A stretch of 64,000 bases of DNA from Sphingobium sufflavum (GTDB lineage Bacteria > Pseudomonadota > Alphaproteobacteria > Sphingomonadales > Sphingomonadaceae): positions 1 through 64,000 of the forward strand of contig NZ_JAJSSH010000003.1 in NCBI RefSeq assembly GCF_021403115.1, given 5' to 3'. A program made the translations under genes and the position numbers. This document shows positions 43,541 to 51,670 of the stretch, piece by piece (positions within the stretch are counted from its first letter, which is position 1; each line of letters begins with the position of its first letter). The notes below the pieces were generated by a model. It worked only from the letters and a program-made list of their open reading frames with translations, did not search any database and had not been told where the DNA came from.

Positions 43541-44392
43541 ATGAACGCGATCAGCGCGATACCGATGCGGTCGATGCAGACCGCAGAACCGAAGCGGTCA
43601 CAGGACCGTCGCCGCTTCCGCACCATCTGGATCAGCGACATTCACCTTGGCACGCGCGGGTGCAACGCGCAGATGCTGATCGACTTCCTGGACAGCGTGG
43701 ACAGCGACACGCTCTACCTCGTCGGGGACATCATCGACGGCTGGGCGCTGAAAAAGCGGCTGTACTGGCCGACCGCGCATAATGACGTGGTGTGGCGCAT
43801 CATGAAGCGCGCCCGGCGGGGCACGCGCGTCATCTATATCCCCGGCAACCATGACGAGATGTTCCGCCAGTTCACCGGCCTGAATTTTGGCGGGGTGGAG
43901 GTGCGGCGCAAGAAGATTCACATCACCGCCGACGGGCGCAAGCTGCTGGTCCTGCACGGCGACGAGTTCGACGCGATCATGCTGGCCCACCGCTGGCTGG
44001 CGGTGGTGGGCGACGCGGCCTATACGGCGCTGATGGCGCTCAACCGCCATGTGAACCGGGTGCGACGCTGGATGGGGATGCCTTATTGGTCGCTGTCCAA
44101 GATGGCCAAGCACAAGGTCAAGAACGCCGTCGCCTTCATCTCCCGCTTCGAGGAGATCGTGGCGCATGAAGCGGAGCGGCGGCACATCGACGGCGTCGTG
44201 TGCGGCCATATCCACACCGCCGAAATCCGCCAGTTCGGCGACATCACCTATTATAACGACGGCGACTGGGTGGAGGGTTGCACCGCGCTGGTCGAACAGG
44301 CGGACGGCAGCATGGAAGTGCTGCACTGGGCCGAGGAAATGGCGGCCCGCGCGGGTGTGACGCTGCAGGGCGCGATGGAGATGGCGGCCTGA
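43541..44392 (+). CDS. LpxH-like metallophosphoesterase
   Basis: A 283-residue calcineurin-like phosphoesterase of COG2908. Metal ligands are visible in ISDIHLGTRG (Asp33, His35), GDIIDGW, GNHDE, HGDEFD and GHIHTAEI. COG2908 includes LpxH, which cleaves UDP-2,3-diacylglucosamine in lipid A synthesis, and LpxH2-like proteins without that activity. Alphaproteobacteria usually use LpxI, so this may be an LpxH2-type enzyme acting on another lipid diphosphate. The stop overlaps the start of a GT4 glycosyltransferase gene, which suggests both work on one membrane glycolipid. Confidence 0.85.
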   Translation: MNAISAIPMRSMQTAEPKRSQDRRRFRTIWISDIHLGTRGCNAQMLIDFLDSVDSDTLYLVGDIIDGWALKKRLYWPTAHNDVVWRIMKRARRGTRVIYIPGNHDEMFRQFTGLNFGGVEVRRKKIHITADGRKLLVLHGDEFDAIMLAHRWLAVVGDAAYTALMALNRHVNRVRRWMGMPYWSLSKMAKHKVKNAVAFISRFEEIVAHEAERRHIDGVVCGHIHTAEIRQFGDITYYNDGDWVEGCTALVEQADGSMEVLHWAEEMAARAGVTLQGAMEMAA

Positions 44393-45513
44393 TGCGCGGC
44401 CGGCCTGCACCGCCGTTTTTCGGGCAGCTTGCCGGGCGCATCGCCCCCCACGCCATCACCGCCCGTCCTGTCCCGTCCCGCATCGTGGTGGTGACGGACG
44501 CCTGGACGCCGCAGGTCAACGGGGTGGTCCGCACGCTCTGCGCGGTCCGCAAGGAGCTGGAGTCGCGCGGGCATGCGATGATCGTCATCTCGCCCGACCG
44601 CTTCACGACGCTGCCCTGCCCGACCTACCCGGAAATTCGGCTGGCCATGTCCACCCCGCGCAGCGTCGGGCGGATGATCGCCCAACTGGCGCCGGACGCG
44701 ATCCATCTGGCGACGGAAGGGCCGCTGTGCCTGGCCGCGCGCTATTGGTGCCTGCGGCAAGGGCTGCCCTTCACCACCGCCTTCCACACCAATTTCCCGG
44801 ACTATATGGCGAGCCGGACGGGTCTGCCCGCGCGCCTGTTCTGGCCCTATTTCCGCTGGTTCCATGGCGCGGCCAGCGTCGTCCTCGCCTCCACTCCCTC
44901 GATTCGCGAGGCGCTGGCGGAGGCGGGCATCCGCCAGACCCAGCATTGGGGGCGCGGCGTCGACCTCGCCCAGTTCTCGCCCGATGGTCCCCGCCATCCG
45001 CGCATGGCGGGGCCGGCGGACGGGGCGGGACCGGTCCTGCTCTATGTCGGCCGGGTGGCGGTGGAGAAGAATGTGGAGGCGTTCCTGGCGCTGGACCATC
45101 CGGGCGCCAAGGTGGTGGTTGGCGACGGCCCGGCGCGGGAATCGCTGCAGGCCCGCTTTCCCGATGCGCTGTTCCTGGGCGTGCTGGGTGGGCAGGAACT
45201 GGCGAGCGCCTATCGTGCGGCCGACGCCCTTGTCTTCCCCAGCCTGACGGACACGTTCGGACTGGTGATGATAGAGGCGATGGCGTGCGGAACGCCCGTC
45301 GCCGCCTATCCGGTGACAGGCCCGAAGGACATCGTCACCGAACCGGTGGGTTGCCTCGACGAGGATCTGGCCCGTGCCGTGGCGGGCGCATTGACGCGCG
45401 ACCGGGCGGCCTGCGCCGACTATGGCAGCGCCTTTACCTGGGACCGTAGCGCCAGCGAATTTCTGGCGGGGCTGCACCCCATCGTGCCGATGGACCTGCG
45501 GCAGGCGGCCTGA
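44392..45513 (+). CDS. GT4-family glycosyltransferase
   Basis: A 373-residue GT-B enzyme similar to bacterial alpha-mannosyl/digalactosyl-type transferases. It begins VVVTDAWTPQVNGVVRTL after a short basic leader, has HTNFPDYM, YVGRVAVEKNVEAFL, and the donor-binding GLVMIEAMACGTPVAAYPV. Enzymes of this branch often glycosylate membrane lipids. Coupling by one-base overlap to the LpxH-like phosphoesterase supports a lipid acceptor. A terminator follows. Confidence 0.88.
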   Translation: MRGRPAPPFFGQLAGRIAPHAITARPVPSRIVVVTDAWTPQVNGVVRTLCAVRKELESRGHAMIVISPDRFTTLPCPTYPEIRLAMSTPRSVGRMIAQLAPDAIHLATEGPLCLAARYWCLRQGLPFTTAFHTNFPDYMASRTGLPARLFWPYFRWFHGAASVVLASTPSIREALAEAGIRQTQHWGRGVDLAQFSPDGPRHPRMAGPADGAGPVLLYVGRVAVEKNVEAFLALDHPGAKVVVGDGPARESLQARFPDALFLGVLGGQELASAYRAADALVFPSLTDTFGLVMIEAMACGTPVAAYPVTGPKDIVTEPVGCLDEDLARAVAGALTRDRAACADYGSAFTWDRSASEFLAGLHPIVPMDLRQAA

Positions 45514-45574
45514 TCCCGCTCCTGTCGGGGGCCTCTTGCCCTCTGCGTTGGGATTCATTAGATAAGACAGAACC

Positions 45575-45607
45575 GGCCGCTCCTCAAAGGGGCGGCCCTT
45601 ATTGTTT
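45575..45607 (+). terminator. Intrinsic terminator after the glycosyltransferase gene
   Basis: A ten-pair stem GGCCGCTCCT with AGGGGCGGCC (one G-T pair), a three-base loop, and a T-rich tail CTTATTGTTT. Confidence 0.65.
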
Positions 45608-45636
45608 CTGTCCTTACGTTCGTCAGGAGACGCTCC

Positions 45637-46341
45637 GTGGCCCAGCCGCTCATGCCCCATGCTACCGCCAGCTGGCTGGTCGATAATACCGCTCTCGGTT
45701 TCGACCAGATCGCGGAGTTCTGCGGTCTGCACATCCTCGAAGTCCAGGCGATCGCCGACGATACGGCGGCGACCAAATATACCGGCCGCGATCCCGTCCG
45801 CGCGCATGAACTGACGCAGGAGGAAATCCAGCGGGGCGAGAAGAATTCCGACTATCGCCTCAAGATTCTGGCTGGCCCGGAGCCGGTGCGCCGCACCAAG
45901 GGGCCGCGCTACACCCCGGTCAGCAAGCGTCAGGACAAGCCGGACGGCATCGCGTGGATCCTGCGCAACCACCCCGAAATCTCCGACGGTGCGATCGGCA
46001 AGCTGATCGGCACCACGCGCACGACCATCGCTGCGCTGCGCGAGCGGACGCACTGGAACATCGCCAATATCGTGCCGAAAGACCCGGTGACGCTGGGCCT
46101 GTGCTCGCAGCGGGAGCTGGACGGGCTGGTCGCCAAGGCCGCCAAGAAGGCGGGCATCGAGGCGCCGACCGACAATCGCCTGGCGGGCGACCGCGAGGCG
46201 CTGATCACCGAACTGCGCCGCGAGCGTGACGACGCACAGCGCCGCGCGGACGAGGCCCATCTGGCCGAGGCGCAGGCGATCAACCAGGTCGCGACGCTGA
46301 TCGACCCGTTCAGCAACAACAAGGGCCATGTCGGCAACTGA
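45637..46341 (+). CDS. trcR: TrcR-like cell-cycle transcriptional regulator (DUF1013)
   Basis: A 234-residue protein that matches DUF1013 throughout, with TASWLVDNTALGFDQIAEFC, an N-terminal helix-turn-helix-like region, and a second helical unit HPEISDGAIGKLIGTTRTTI near 110-130. DUF1013 proteins are conserved in alphaproteobacteria; TrcR of this family is a cell-cycle transcription regulator that acts with other core factors at promoters. A Lys/Arg/Glu-rich helical tail follows from 190. The gene is alone between two terminators. Confidence 0.88.
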   Translation: MAQPLMPHATASWLVDNTALGFDQIAEFCGLHILEVQAIADDTAATKYTGRDPVRAHELTQEEIQRGEKNSDYRLKILAGPEPVRRTKGPRYTPVSKRQDKPDGIAWILRNHPEISDGAIGKLIGTTRTTIAALRERTHWNIANIVPKDPVTLGLCSQRELDGLVAKAAKKAGIEAPTDNRLAGDREALITELRRERDDAQRRADEAHLAEAQAINQVATLIDPFSNNKGHVGN

Positions 46342-46386
46342 GGCGCGATAGTCCCGCCGTGGCGCGGGACGGCCGAAGGATTGTAG

Positions 46387-46424
46387 GGCCGCTGGCATCC
46401 ACCGGGATTGTCAGCGGCCTTTTC
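46387..46424 (+). terminator. Intrinsic terminator of trcR
   Basis: GGCCGCTG (46387-46394) pairs with CAGCGGCC (46412-46419) around a 17-base loop, followed by TTTT. It lies 46 bases after the trcR stop. Confidence 0.7.
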
Positions 46425-46442
46425 CATGCCTAGCTTGCAGGG

Positions 46443-48128
46443 ATGGAGAGTGATGCAGCCACGGTCTGGCGCGAGCAATATCGTCATCCCGTGCCGTGGG
46501 AGACGGAATTTCCGGTCCTTTCGGTCCCCGACATGCTGGCGCGGAGCGTGGCGCGCGATCCCCATGCGCCGATGCTGGATTTCTATGGCCGCCTCTACAG
46601 CTATGAGGCGGTGCAGGGCGCGGCGCGGCGGCTGGCGCGCGGGCTGATCGACCATGGCATCCGGCCCGGCGACCGGGTCGGCCTGTTCCTGCCCAACGTC
46701 CCCCATTATGTCGCGGCCTATTATGGGGCGATGATGGCGGGCGCGGTGGTCGTCAATTTCTCCCCCCTCTACAGCGTCGAGGAACTGGCGCATCAGGTGG
46801 AGGACAGCGGCACGCGGCTGCTCTTCACCCTGACGGCGAAGGCGTTGTTGCCCACCGCGCTGGCGGTGCTGGATCGCAGCGGGCTGGAGACGCTGGTGCT
46901 GGGGTCGGTGGCGGGCGCGCTGCCGTTGGGCAAGGCCATCGGCTATCGCCTGTTCAAGCGCAACGAGGATGCGGCGCGGCCCGCCGACCCCCGCGCGCTG
47001 GCGATGTCCGACCTGCTCCACAATGACGGCGTGCTGCCGGAGCGGACCATCGACCCGGTCCGGGAACTGGCCCTGCTGCAATATACCGGCGGCACCACGG
47101 GGCGGCCCAAGGGCGCGATGCTGACCCACCAGAACCTGACCGCCAATGCGCGCCAGTCCAACGCCATCGACCCGCTGGCGGACCAGCCGGAACGGGTGAT
47201 CGGCGTGCTGCCCTTCTTCCATGTCTTTGCGAACACCACCGTCCTGAACCGCACCATCGCGCGCGGCGGGGAGATTGTGATGCTGCCGCGTTTCGACGCC
47301 GGGCAGACGCTGGCCGCGATTCGCCGGACGCGGGCGACGAGTATGCCGGGCGTGCCGACCATGTATCAGGCGTTGCTCGACCACCCCCACATCGCCCGCA
47401 CCGATTTTTCGGGACTGCGCGTCTGCGTGTCGGGCGGCGCCCCGCTGGCCCCCGCACTGAAGGAGCGGTTCGAGGGTGTGACGGGCGCGAAGCTGGTGGA
47501 GGGTTATGGCCTGACCGAGACGAGCGGCGTCGTCTCCGCCAATCCTTACGCCGCCGAGGGGAAGGCAGGAACCATCGGCCAGCCGGTGCCGGGCACGGAC
47601 GTGCGCCTGGCCGACAAGGGCGACCCGCATCGCCCCGCGCCGCCGGGTGAACCGGGCGAGATACTGGTGGCAGGCCCGCAGATCATGCAGGGCTATTGGC
47701 GGCGGCCCGATGCCACGGCGGATTGCATGGTCGATGGCTGGCTGCGCACCGGCGACGTCGGCGCGATCGACGCGGACGGCTTCATCCGGGTGGTGGACCG
47801 GATCAAGGATATGATCGCCGTGGGCGGTTTCAAGGTCTTTCCCAGCGAGGTGGAGGCGGTGCTCTATCGCCATCCCGCCGTGCGCGACGCCCTGGTGATC
47901 GGCGTGCCCGACGCCTATCATGGCGAGATGCCCAAGGCGTTCGTCACCCTCCAGCCCGATGCGGAGGAGACGGCGGAGGGGTTGAGGGCGTGGCTCAATC
48001 CGCAACTGGGCAAGCATGAACGGGTGATCGCCGTGGAAATCCGGGACAGCCTGCCGCGCACGCTGATCGGCAAGCTGTCGCGCAAGGAACTGGTGGCGGA
48101 GGAGCGGGGGAAGGCCCGTCCGGTCTGA
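46443..48128 (+). CDS. fadD: Long-chain acyl-CoA ligase
   Basis: A 561-residue ANL-superfamily enzyme that activates fatty acids with ATP and CoA. The AMP-binding P-loop is YTGGTTGRPKGA (about 217-228), followed by GLPFFH-like VLPFFHVF, EGYGLTETSGVVS near 358, and the FACS motif DGWLRTGDVG with RIKDMIAVGGFKVFPSEVE. Length and motifs match FadD-type ligases rather than short-chain acetyl-CoA synthetase. It is monocistronic, after the trcR terminator. Substrate length is not shown by the sequence. Confidence 0.92.
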   Translation: MESDAATVWREQYRHPVPWETEFPVLSVPDMLARSVARDPHAPMLDFYGRLYSYEAVQGAARRLARGLIDHGIRPGDRVGLFLPNVPHYVAAYYGAMMAGAVVVNFSPLYSVEELAHQVEDSGTRLLFTLTAKALLPTALAVLDRSGLETLVLGSVAGALPLGKAIGYRLFKRNEDAARPADPRALAMSDLLHNDGVLPERTIDPVRELALLQYTGGTTGRPKGAMLTHQNLTANARQSNAIDPLADQPERVIGVLPFFHVFANTTVLNRTIARGGEIVMLPRFDAGQTLAAIRRTRATSMPGVPTMYQALLDHPHIARTDFSGLRVCVSGGAPLAPALKERFEGVTGAKLVEGYGLTETSGVVSANPYAAEGKAGTIGQPVPGTDVRLADKGDPHRPAPPGEPGEILVAGPQIMQGYWRRPDATADCMVDGWLRTGDVGAIDADGFIRVVDRIKDMIAVGGFKVFPSEVEAVLYRHPAVRDALVIGVPDAYHGEMPKAFVTLQPDAEETAEGLRAWLNPQLGKHERVIAVEIRDSLPRTLIGKLSRKELVAEERGKARPV

Positions 48129-48144
48129 TTTCGCCCGCCTCTAT

Positions 48145-48197
48145 AGCGGGATGACGTCAGATTGACCCACCGCGCCATGACGATTCAGGGAAAGGTC
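48145..48197 (+). repeat. Dispersed GTCATTGCGAG repeat, internally deleted copy
   Basis: GGATGACGTCAGATTGACCC at the left and CATGACGATTCAGGGAAAGG at the right match both ends of the full element at 50621-50760, without its middle. It lies 17 bases after the acyl-CoA ligase stop, between convergent genes. Confidence 0.65.
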
Positions 48198-48226
48198 CAG
48201 ACTCCAGCAGGCCCGGCCTCAGCCGA

Positions 48227-48436
48227 TCAGTGGACGGTGCCCAGCGCCCGGTCCACGCCGAGCAGCAGGATCATCCGTTCAATCTGTCGCCAGTGGCAGA
48301 AATGGATGTGGTTGCCGACGTCGCGGCTGGCATCGGCGCGGTTCGCGGCCTCCGTCCCGGCTTCCTCGCCGAACAGTTCGATCAACGCCCGCGCATCCTC
48401 ATAGCTTTTCCGGTCGGGAAGAATGGGCAGGTGCAT
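48227..48436 (-). CDS. Small conserved-looking protein of unknown function
   Basis: A 69-residue soluble protein. It is rich in Ala/Glu/Asp helix (DRKSYEDARALIELFGEEAG) and has HIHFCHWRQIERMI near 45-58, with three His and one Cys that might bind metal. A good ribosome site, AAGGAG six bases before the ATG, sets the start at 48436. I have no named family for it, although similar proteins are common in sphingomonads from memory. Confidence 0.6.
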   Translation of the reverse strand: MHLPILPDRKSYEDARALIELFGEEAGTEAANRADASRDVGNHIHFCHWRQIERMILLLGVDRALGTVH

Positions 48437-48676
48437 CGGCGACTCCTTGTCGTCGGGCTTGCAGGATCCCGACATTTTCGATGGCCGATCCTTAGGGCGT
48501 CATTCCCCATTATGTGTGGAGGAGAGCAGTGAAGAGGGCGTTAGCTATCTTGCCCCGCCCGGACCCCCGCATGGAGGACGGGCGGCATGGACGAAGGGTG
48601 GCATGGGGAAGGGGACCGGGAGAGGGACGATGCGGGCGGGTGGCATATGGACGTGAAGCATGGCATGAGGGCGCGC

Positions 48677-48874
48677 ATGAGCATCGACCAGCCTGACCCA
48701 CATTCCGACAAGCCCGGCAGCCCCATCGGCGTGGGCGCGCCCATCGCCATCCTCATCGTCGGCGGCGTTATCGTGGGCGGGCTGCTGGGCCAGCCGAGCA
48801 TCGGCCTGCTGGCCGGGGTCGTGCTGGGCATAGCGGTCGCGCTGATCGCCTGGCGCGCGGGTACGCGCAAATAG
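48677..48874 (+). CDS. Small glycine-rich membrane protein
   Basis: A 65-residue protein with a short polar N-terminus (SIDQPDPHSDKPGSP) and two short hydrophobic segments (APIAILIVGGVIVGG and LLAGVVLGIAVALIAW) joined by LLGQPSIG. It ends with a basic tail. GAGGG lies six bases before the ATG at 48677. Its last codons are part of a degenerate 27-base tandem repeat that continues beyond the stop, so the C-terminus may vary between strains. No family is known to me. Confidence 0.55.
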   Translation: MSIDQPDPHSDKPGSPIGVGAPIAILIVGGVIVGGLLGQPSIGLLAGVVLGIAVALIAWRAGTRK

Positions 48875-48930
48875 GCTGAACGCGCGGGTACGCCCAGATA
48901 AGCGGAGCGCGCGGGCACGCGTAGACAGGC
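48853..48930. repeat. Degenerate 27-base tandem repeat
   Basis: Three or more units built on GCGCGGGTACGC plus AGATAAGCGG-like sequence follow one another, the first inside the end of the small membrane-protein gene and the rest beyond its stop. Unit length 27 is a multiple of three, so copy changes in the coding part would keep the frame. Confidence 0.6.
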
Positions 48931-48946
48931 TTGGCACGCCGGGAAG

Positions 48947-48963
48947 CCCGGATCAGGTCCGCG
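48947..48963 (+). repeat. Short dispersed palindromic repeat, degenerate copy 3
   Basis: GCCCGGATCAGGTCCGCG resembles the left part of the unit at 1643-1664. It lies just after the 27-base tandem repeat. Confidence 0.4.
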
Positions 48964-49165
48964 CATCGGCAGGCGCACATGGGGTCGTGCGGCGGCCCGC
49001 GCAAACAGGGCAACTTAAACAGGACAATATGGTGGGGCGCGGTCGGTCTGGCTGCGTGGGTGGCGTCGCTGCGGTCGCCGCGCCTGCACGGAATCGCGCC
49101 GTCGACCCGTCGCAGCCATCATCTCGACCGTTGCCCAAGGCGGGCACACAGCCTAGACCGGGCGC

Positions 49166-50497
49166 ATGAAAAAATATGCGCTCATCGCCATCGCATCCCT
49201 GCTGCTCGCGCTGGGCGGCACCTATTTCTTTCTGTCGCGGGGGCAGGTCGCCCAACTGCCGGAAAGCGCGCTGGAAGGGCGGGAGCCGAAGTTCACCGAC
49301 CCGCGCAAGGAAATCTTGCCGACCGTGCGGATCGCGGACGCGGTGGGCTGGGCCGCCGGAACCGCACCCACGGCGGCCAAGGGGCTGGCCGTCACCCGCT
49401 TCGTCGAGGGGCTGGACCACCCCCGGTCGCTCTATCGCCTGCCCAATGGCGATGTGCTGGTGGCGGAAAGCCGCGCGCCGTCGCGTCCCTCCACCGGTGT
49501 CACGGACTGGATCCAGTCGAAGCTTATGGCGCAGGCCGGGGCGGGGGGCGTGTCCGCCAACCGCATCACTTTGCTGCGCGACGCCGATGGCGACGGGCGG
49601 GCGGAGGTGCGGTCGGCCTTTCTCACCGGTCTCAATTCCCCCTATGGCATGGCGCTGGTCGGTGACACGCTCTACGTCGCCAACACCGACAGCCTGATGG
49701 CCTTTCCCTACAAGAGCGGCGATACGCGCATCACCGCAAAGGGCCGCAAGATCATCAACCTGCCCGCCAACGCGCCCAATAATCACTGGGCGCGGCCGCT
49801 GGTGGCGAGCAAGAATGGCAGGCTGCTCTATGTCGGCATCGGGTCCGCCACGAACATCGCGGACGAGGGGCTGGACGCCGAGAATACGCGCGCGGTGATC
49901 CTGGAGGTCGAGCCGAAGACGCGCCAGTATAATATCTACGCCAGCGGCCTGCGCAATCCGTCCGGGCTGGCGATCAACCCAGTCGATGGCGCGCTGTGGG
50001 CGACGGTGAACGAGCGGGACATGCTCGGCCCCGACCTGGTGCCCGACTATGTGACGCAGGTGGAGTTTGCGGCCTTCTATGGCTGGCCCTGGAATTATTG
50101 GGGCGGTTATGAGGACAGGCGGGTGCAGCCGCAGCGGCCGGACCTGCGCGAATATACGCGCCGTCCCGACTTCGGGCTGGGCGCGCATGTCGCCCCACTC
50201 GGCCTGGCCTTCGGCACGGACAGCGCGCTGGGCAAGGCGTGGACGCAGGGCGTCTTCATCGCCCTCCACGGTAGCTGGAATCGCGACCCGCCGGGCGGAT
50301 ACAAGCTGGTGTTCGTTGATGTGGACGCGAAGGGCAAGGCGCAGGGCAAGCCCCGCGACGTGCTGACCGGCTTCCTTGATGCCGCGAAGGGAGAGGCGCA
50401 TGGCCGCCCGGTCGACGTGACCGTTGCGGGTGACGGCGCGCTGCTGGTCAGCGACGATGTCGGCAATATCGTCTGGCGCGTCGCCGCCGTGAAATAG
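49166..50497 (+). CDS. PQQ-type sorbosone/sugar dehydrogenase family protein
   Basis: A 443-residue membrane-anchored or exported beta-propeller. Residues 1-25 are a hydrophobic N-terminal anchor. Blade features are GLDHPRSLYRLPNGDVLVAE, GIGSATNIA, YASGLRNPSGLAINP and GWPWNYWGGYEDRRVQP, followed by IALHGSWNRDPPGGYKL, as in L-sorbosone dehydrogenases and soluble PQQ glucose dehydrogenases. No haem motif is present. Substrate is unknown, and PQQ synthesis genes are not in the window. Start by the only ATG before the anchor. Confidence 0.88.
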   Translation: MKKYALIAIASLLLALGGTYFFLSRGQVAQLPESALEGREPKFTDPRKEILPTVRIADAVGWAAGTAPTAAKGLAVTRFVEGLDHPRSLYRLPNGDVLVAESRAPSRPSTGVTDWIQSKLMAQAGAGGVSANRITLLRDADGDGRAEVRSAFLTGLNSPYGMALVGDTLYVANTDSLMAFPYKSGDTRITAKGRKIINLPANAPNNHWARPLVASKNGRLLYVGIGSATNIADEGLDAENTRAVILEVEPKTRQYNIYASGLRNPSGLAINPVDGALWATVNERDMLGPDLVPDYVTQVEFAAFYGWPWNYWGGYEDRRVQPQRPDLREYTRRPDFGLGAHVAPLGLAFGTDSALGKAWTQGVFIALHGSWNRDPPGGYKLVFVDVDAKGKAQGKPRDVLTGFLDAAKGEAHGRPVDVTVAGDGALLVSDDVGNIVWRVAAVK

Positions 50498-50543
50498 CGC
50501 GGCGACGGGTGACGGGGCCGGCCGCCATTCAGAAGATGACGGG

Positions 50544-50591
50544 CTGAAAAGGGTCGAACCGGGCCATGTGCTCCAGTTCGACCCTTTTCAG
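50544..50591. repeat. Perfect 16-base hairpin
   Basis: CTGAAAAGGGTCGAAC (50544-50559) is exactly complementary to GTTCGACCCTTTTCAG (50576-50591) with a 16-base loop. The AAAAGGG/CCCTTTT part would give A- and T-rich ends in both directions. It lies between convergent genes and just left of the full dispersed repeat, so a bidirectional terminator is the simplest reading. Confidence 0.7.
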
Positions 50592-50620
50592 GCCATCAGG
50601 GCGGACTGTCCATCGGGGCT

Positions 50621-50760
50621 AGAGCATGAAGACCTTAGATTACCCCCTCGTCATTGTGAGTGTAGCCAAGCAATCCATGGACGCCGAGTGGATTGGTTGG
50701 GCTTCGCCCGCCTGCGGCTCGCTACGCTCGCAATGACGATTCACGGAAAAGTCATCCCAC
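50621..50760 (+). repeat. Dispersed GTCATTGCGAG repeat, full-length copy
   Basis: About 140 bases. The inner part has GTCATTGTGAGTGTAGCC near 50650 and its inverted partner GCTACGCTCGCAATGAC at 50720-50736; the outer part starts AGAGCATGAAGACCTTAGAT and ends CGGAAAAGTCATC. Partial copies are at 24280, 29905, 38024 and 48145. All lie between genes. It resembles the dispersed palindromic elements of many proteobacteria. Confidence 0.7.
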
Positions 50761-50761
50761 C

Positions 50762-51598
50762 CTAGTCGATCAGCGCCGTGCCCGTCCGCCCCGCCAGCTC
50801 GACGATATATTGCCAGGCGACCCGACCCGACCGGCTGCCGCGCTGGGTGGCCCATTGCACGGCCTCGTCCGGCTGGAACGGCAGGCCGAAGCGCGCGGCA
50901 TAGGCACTGACGATGCCGACATAGGTGTCCTGATCGAGGGTGTGGAAGCCCAGCGACAGGCCGAATCGGTCGGCCAGCGCCAGCCGGTCGTCCACCACGT
51001 CGCGCGGGTTGATCGGGTCATTCTGCTCCGACAGGCTGCGCGGCACGATATGGCGGCGATTGGACGTGGCGTAGAGGCGCACCAGCCCGCCCCGCGCCGT
51101 CGCCCCGCCTTGCAGGATGGAGCGCAGCGTACGCGCGTCCGCCACATAATTTTCGTCGAAGCCCAGATCGTCGAGGAACAGGACGAAAGGTCGCCCCGCG
51201 CCGCGTAACTGGCCCAGCAGCAGCGGCAGGCTGTGCAGGTCGCTGCTGGCGAAATCGACCAGCGCCACCGTGCCGCCCTCGCCGCGCACCTTGCCGATGC
51301 AGGCCGCGACCGTGGCGGACTTGCCCGTGCCCCGCGCGCCCCACAGCAGCACGTCATGCGACGGCAACCCCGCTGACAGGCGGCGTGTGTTGTCGAGGCA
51401 GGCGGTCTTTTGCGCGTCGATGCCGGTCAGCAGGTCATAGTCCGGCGGGGTGAAATCCGCGATCACCTCTATCGCTGTGCCGTTCCAGCGATAGGCGGCA
51501 TGGGCGCCAAGGTCGGCGGAGGGCAGGGGCGGCGGCGCGATACGCTCCAGCGCCTGCGCGATGCGGGTGAGGAGGCTGTGCGTGTCAGTGTCGGTCAT
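50762..51598 (-). CDS. DUF815 family ATPase
   Basis: A 278-residue AAA-type ATPase. Walker A is WGARGTGKSA (87-94 core), Walker B FVLFLDDLGFDE, and sensor-like LYATSNRRHIVPR. The DUF815 family is widespread in proteobacteria and uncharacterised. It has a short helical N-terminus and no membrane or protease domain. The start at 51598 is the first Met after a non-coding leader; the longer frame to 52573 lies antisense to the Sua5 gene. It diverges from Sua5. Confidence 0.9.
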   Translation of the reverse strand: MTDTDTHSLLTRIAQALERIAPPPLPSADLGAHAAYRWNGTAIEVIADFTPPDYDLLTGIDAQKTACLDNTRRLSAGLPSHDVLLWGARGTGKSATVAACIGKVRGEGGTVALVDFASSDLHSLPLLLGQLRGAGRPFVLFLDDLGFDENYVADARTLRSILQGGATARGGLVRLYATSNRRHIVPRSLSEQNDPINPRDVVDDRLALADRFGLSLGFHTLDQDTYVGIVSAYAARFGLPFQPDEAVQWATQRGSRSGRVAWQYIVELAGRTGTALID

Positions 51599-51670
51599 GG
51601 CGACGGCTCTAGAGCGATTGCGCGCTTTTGGGAACTTCCCGCGCGCGGCCATCGCCGGTATAGGCCGCGC

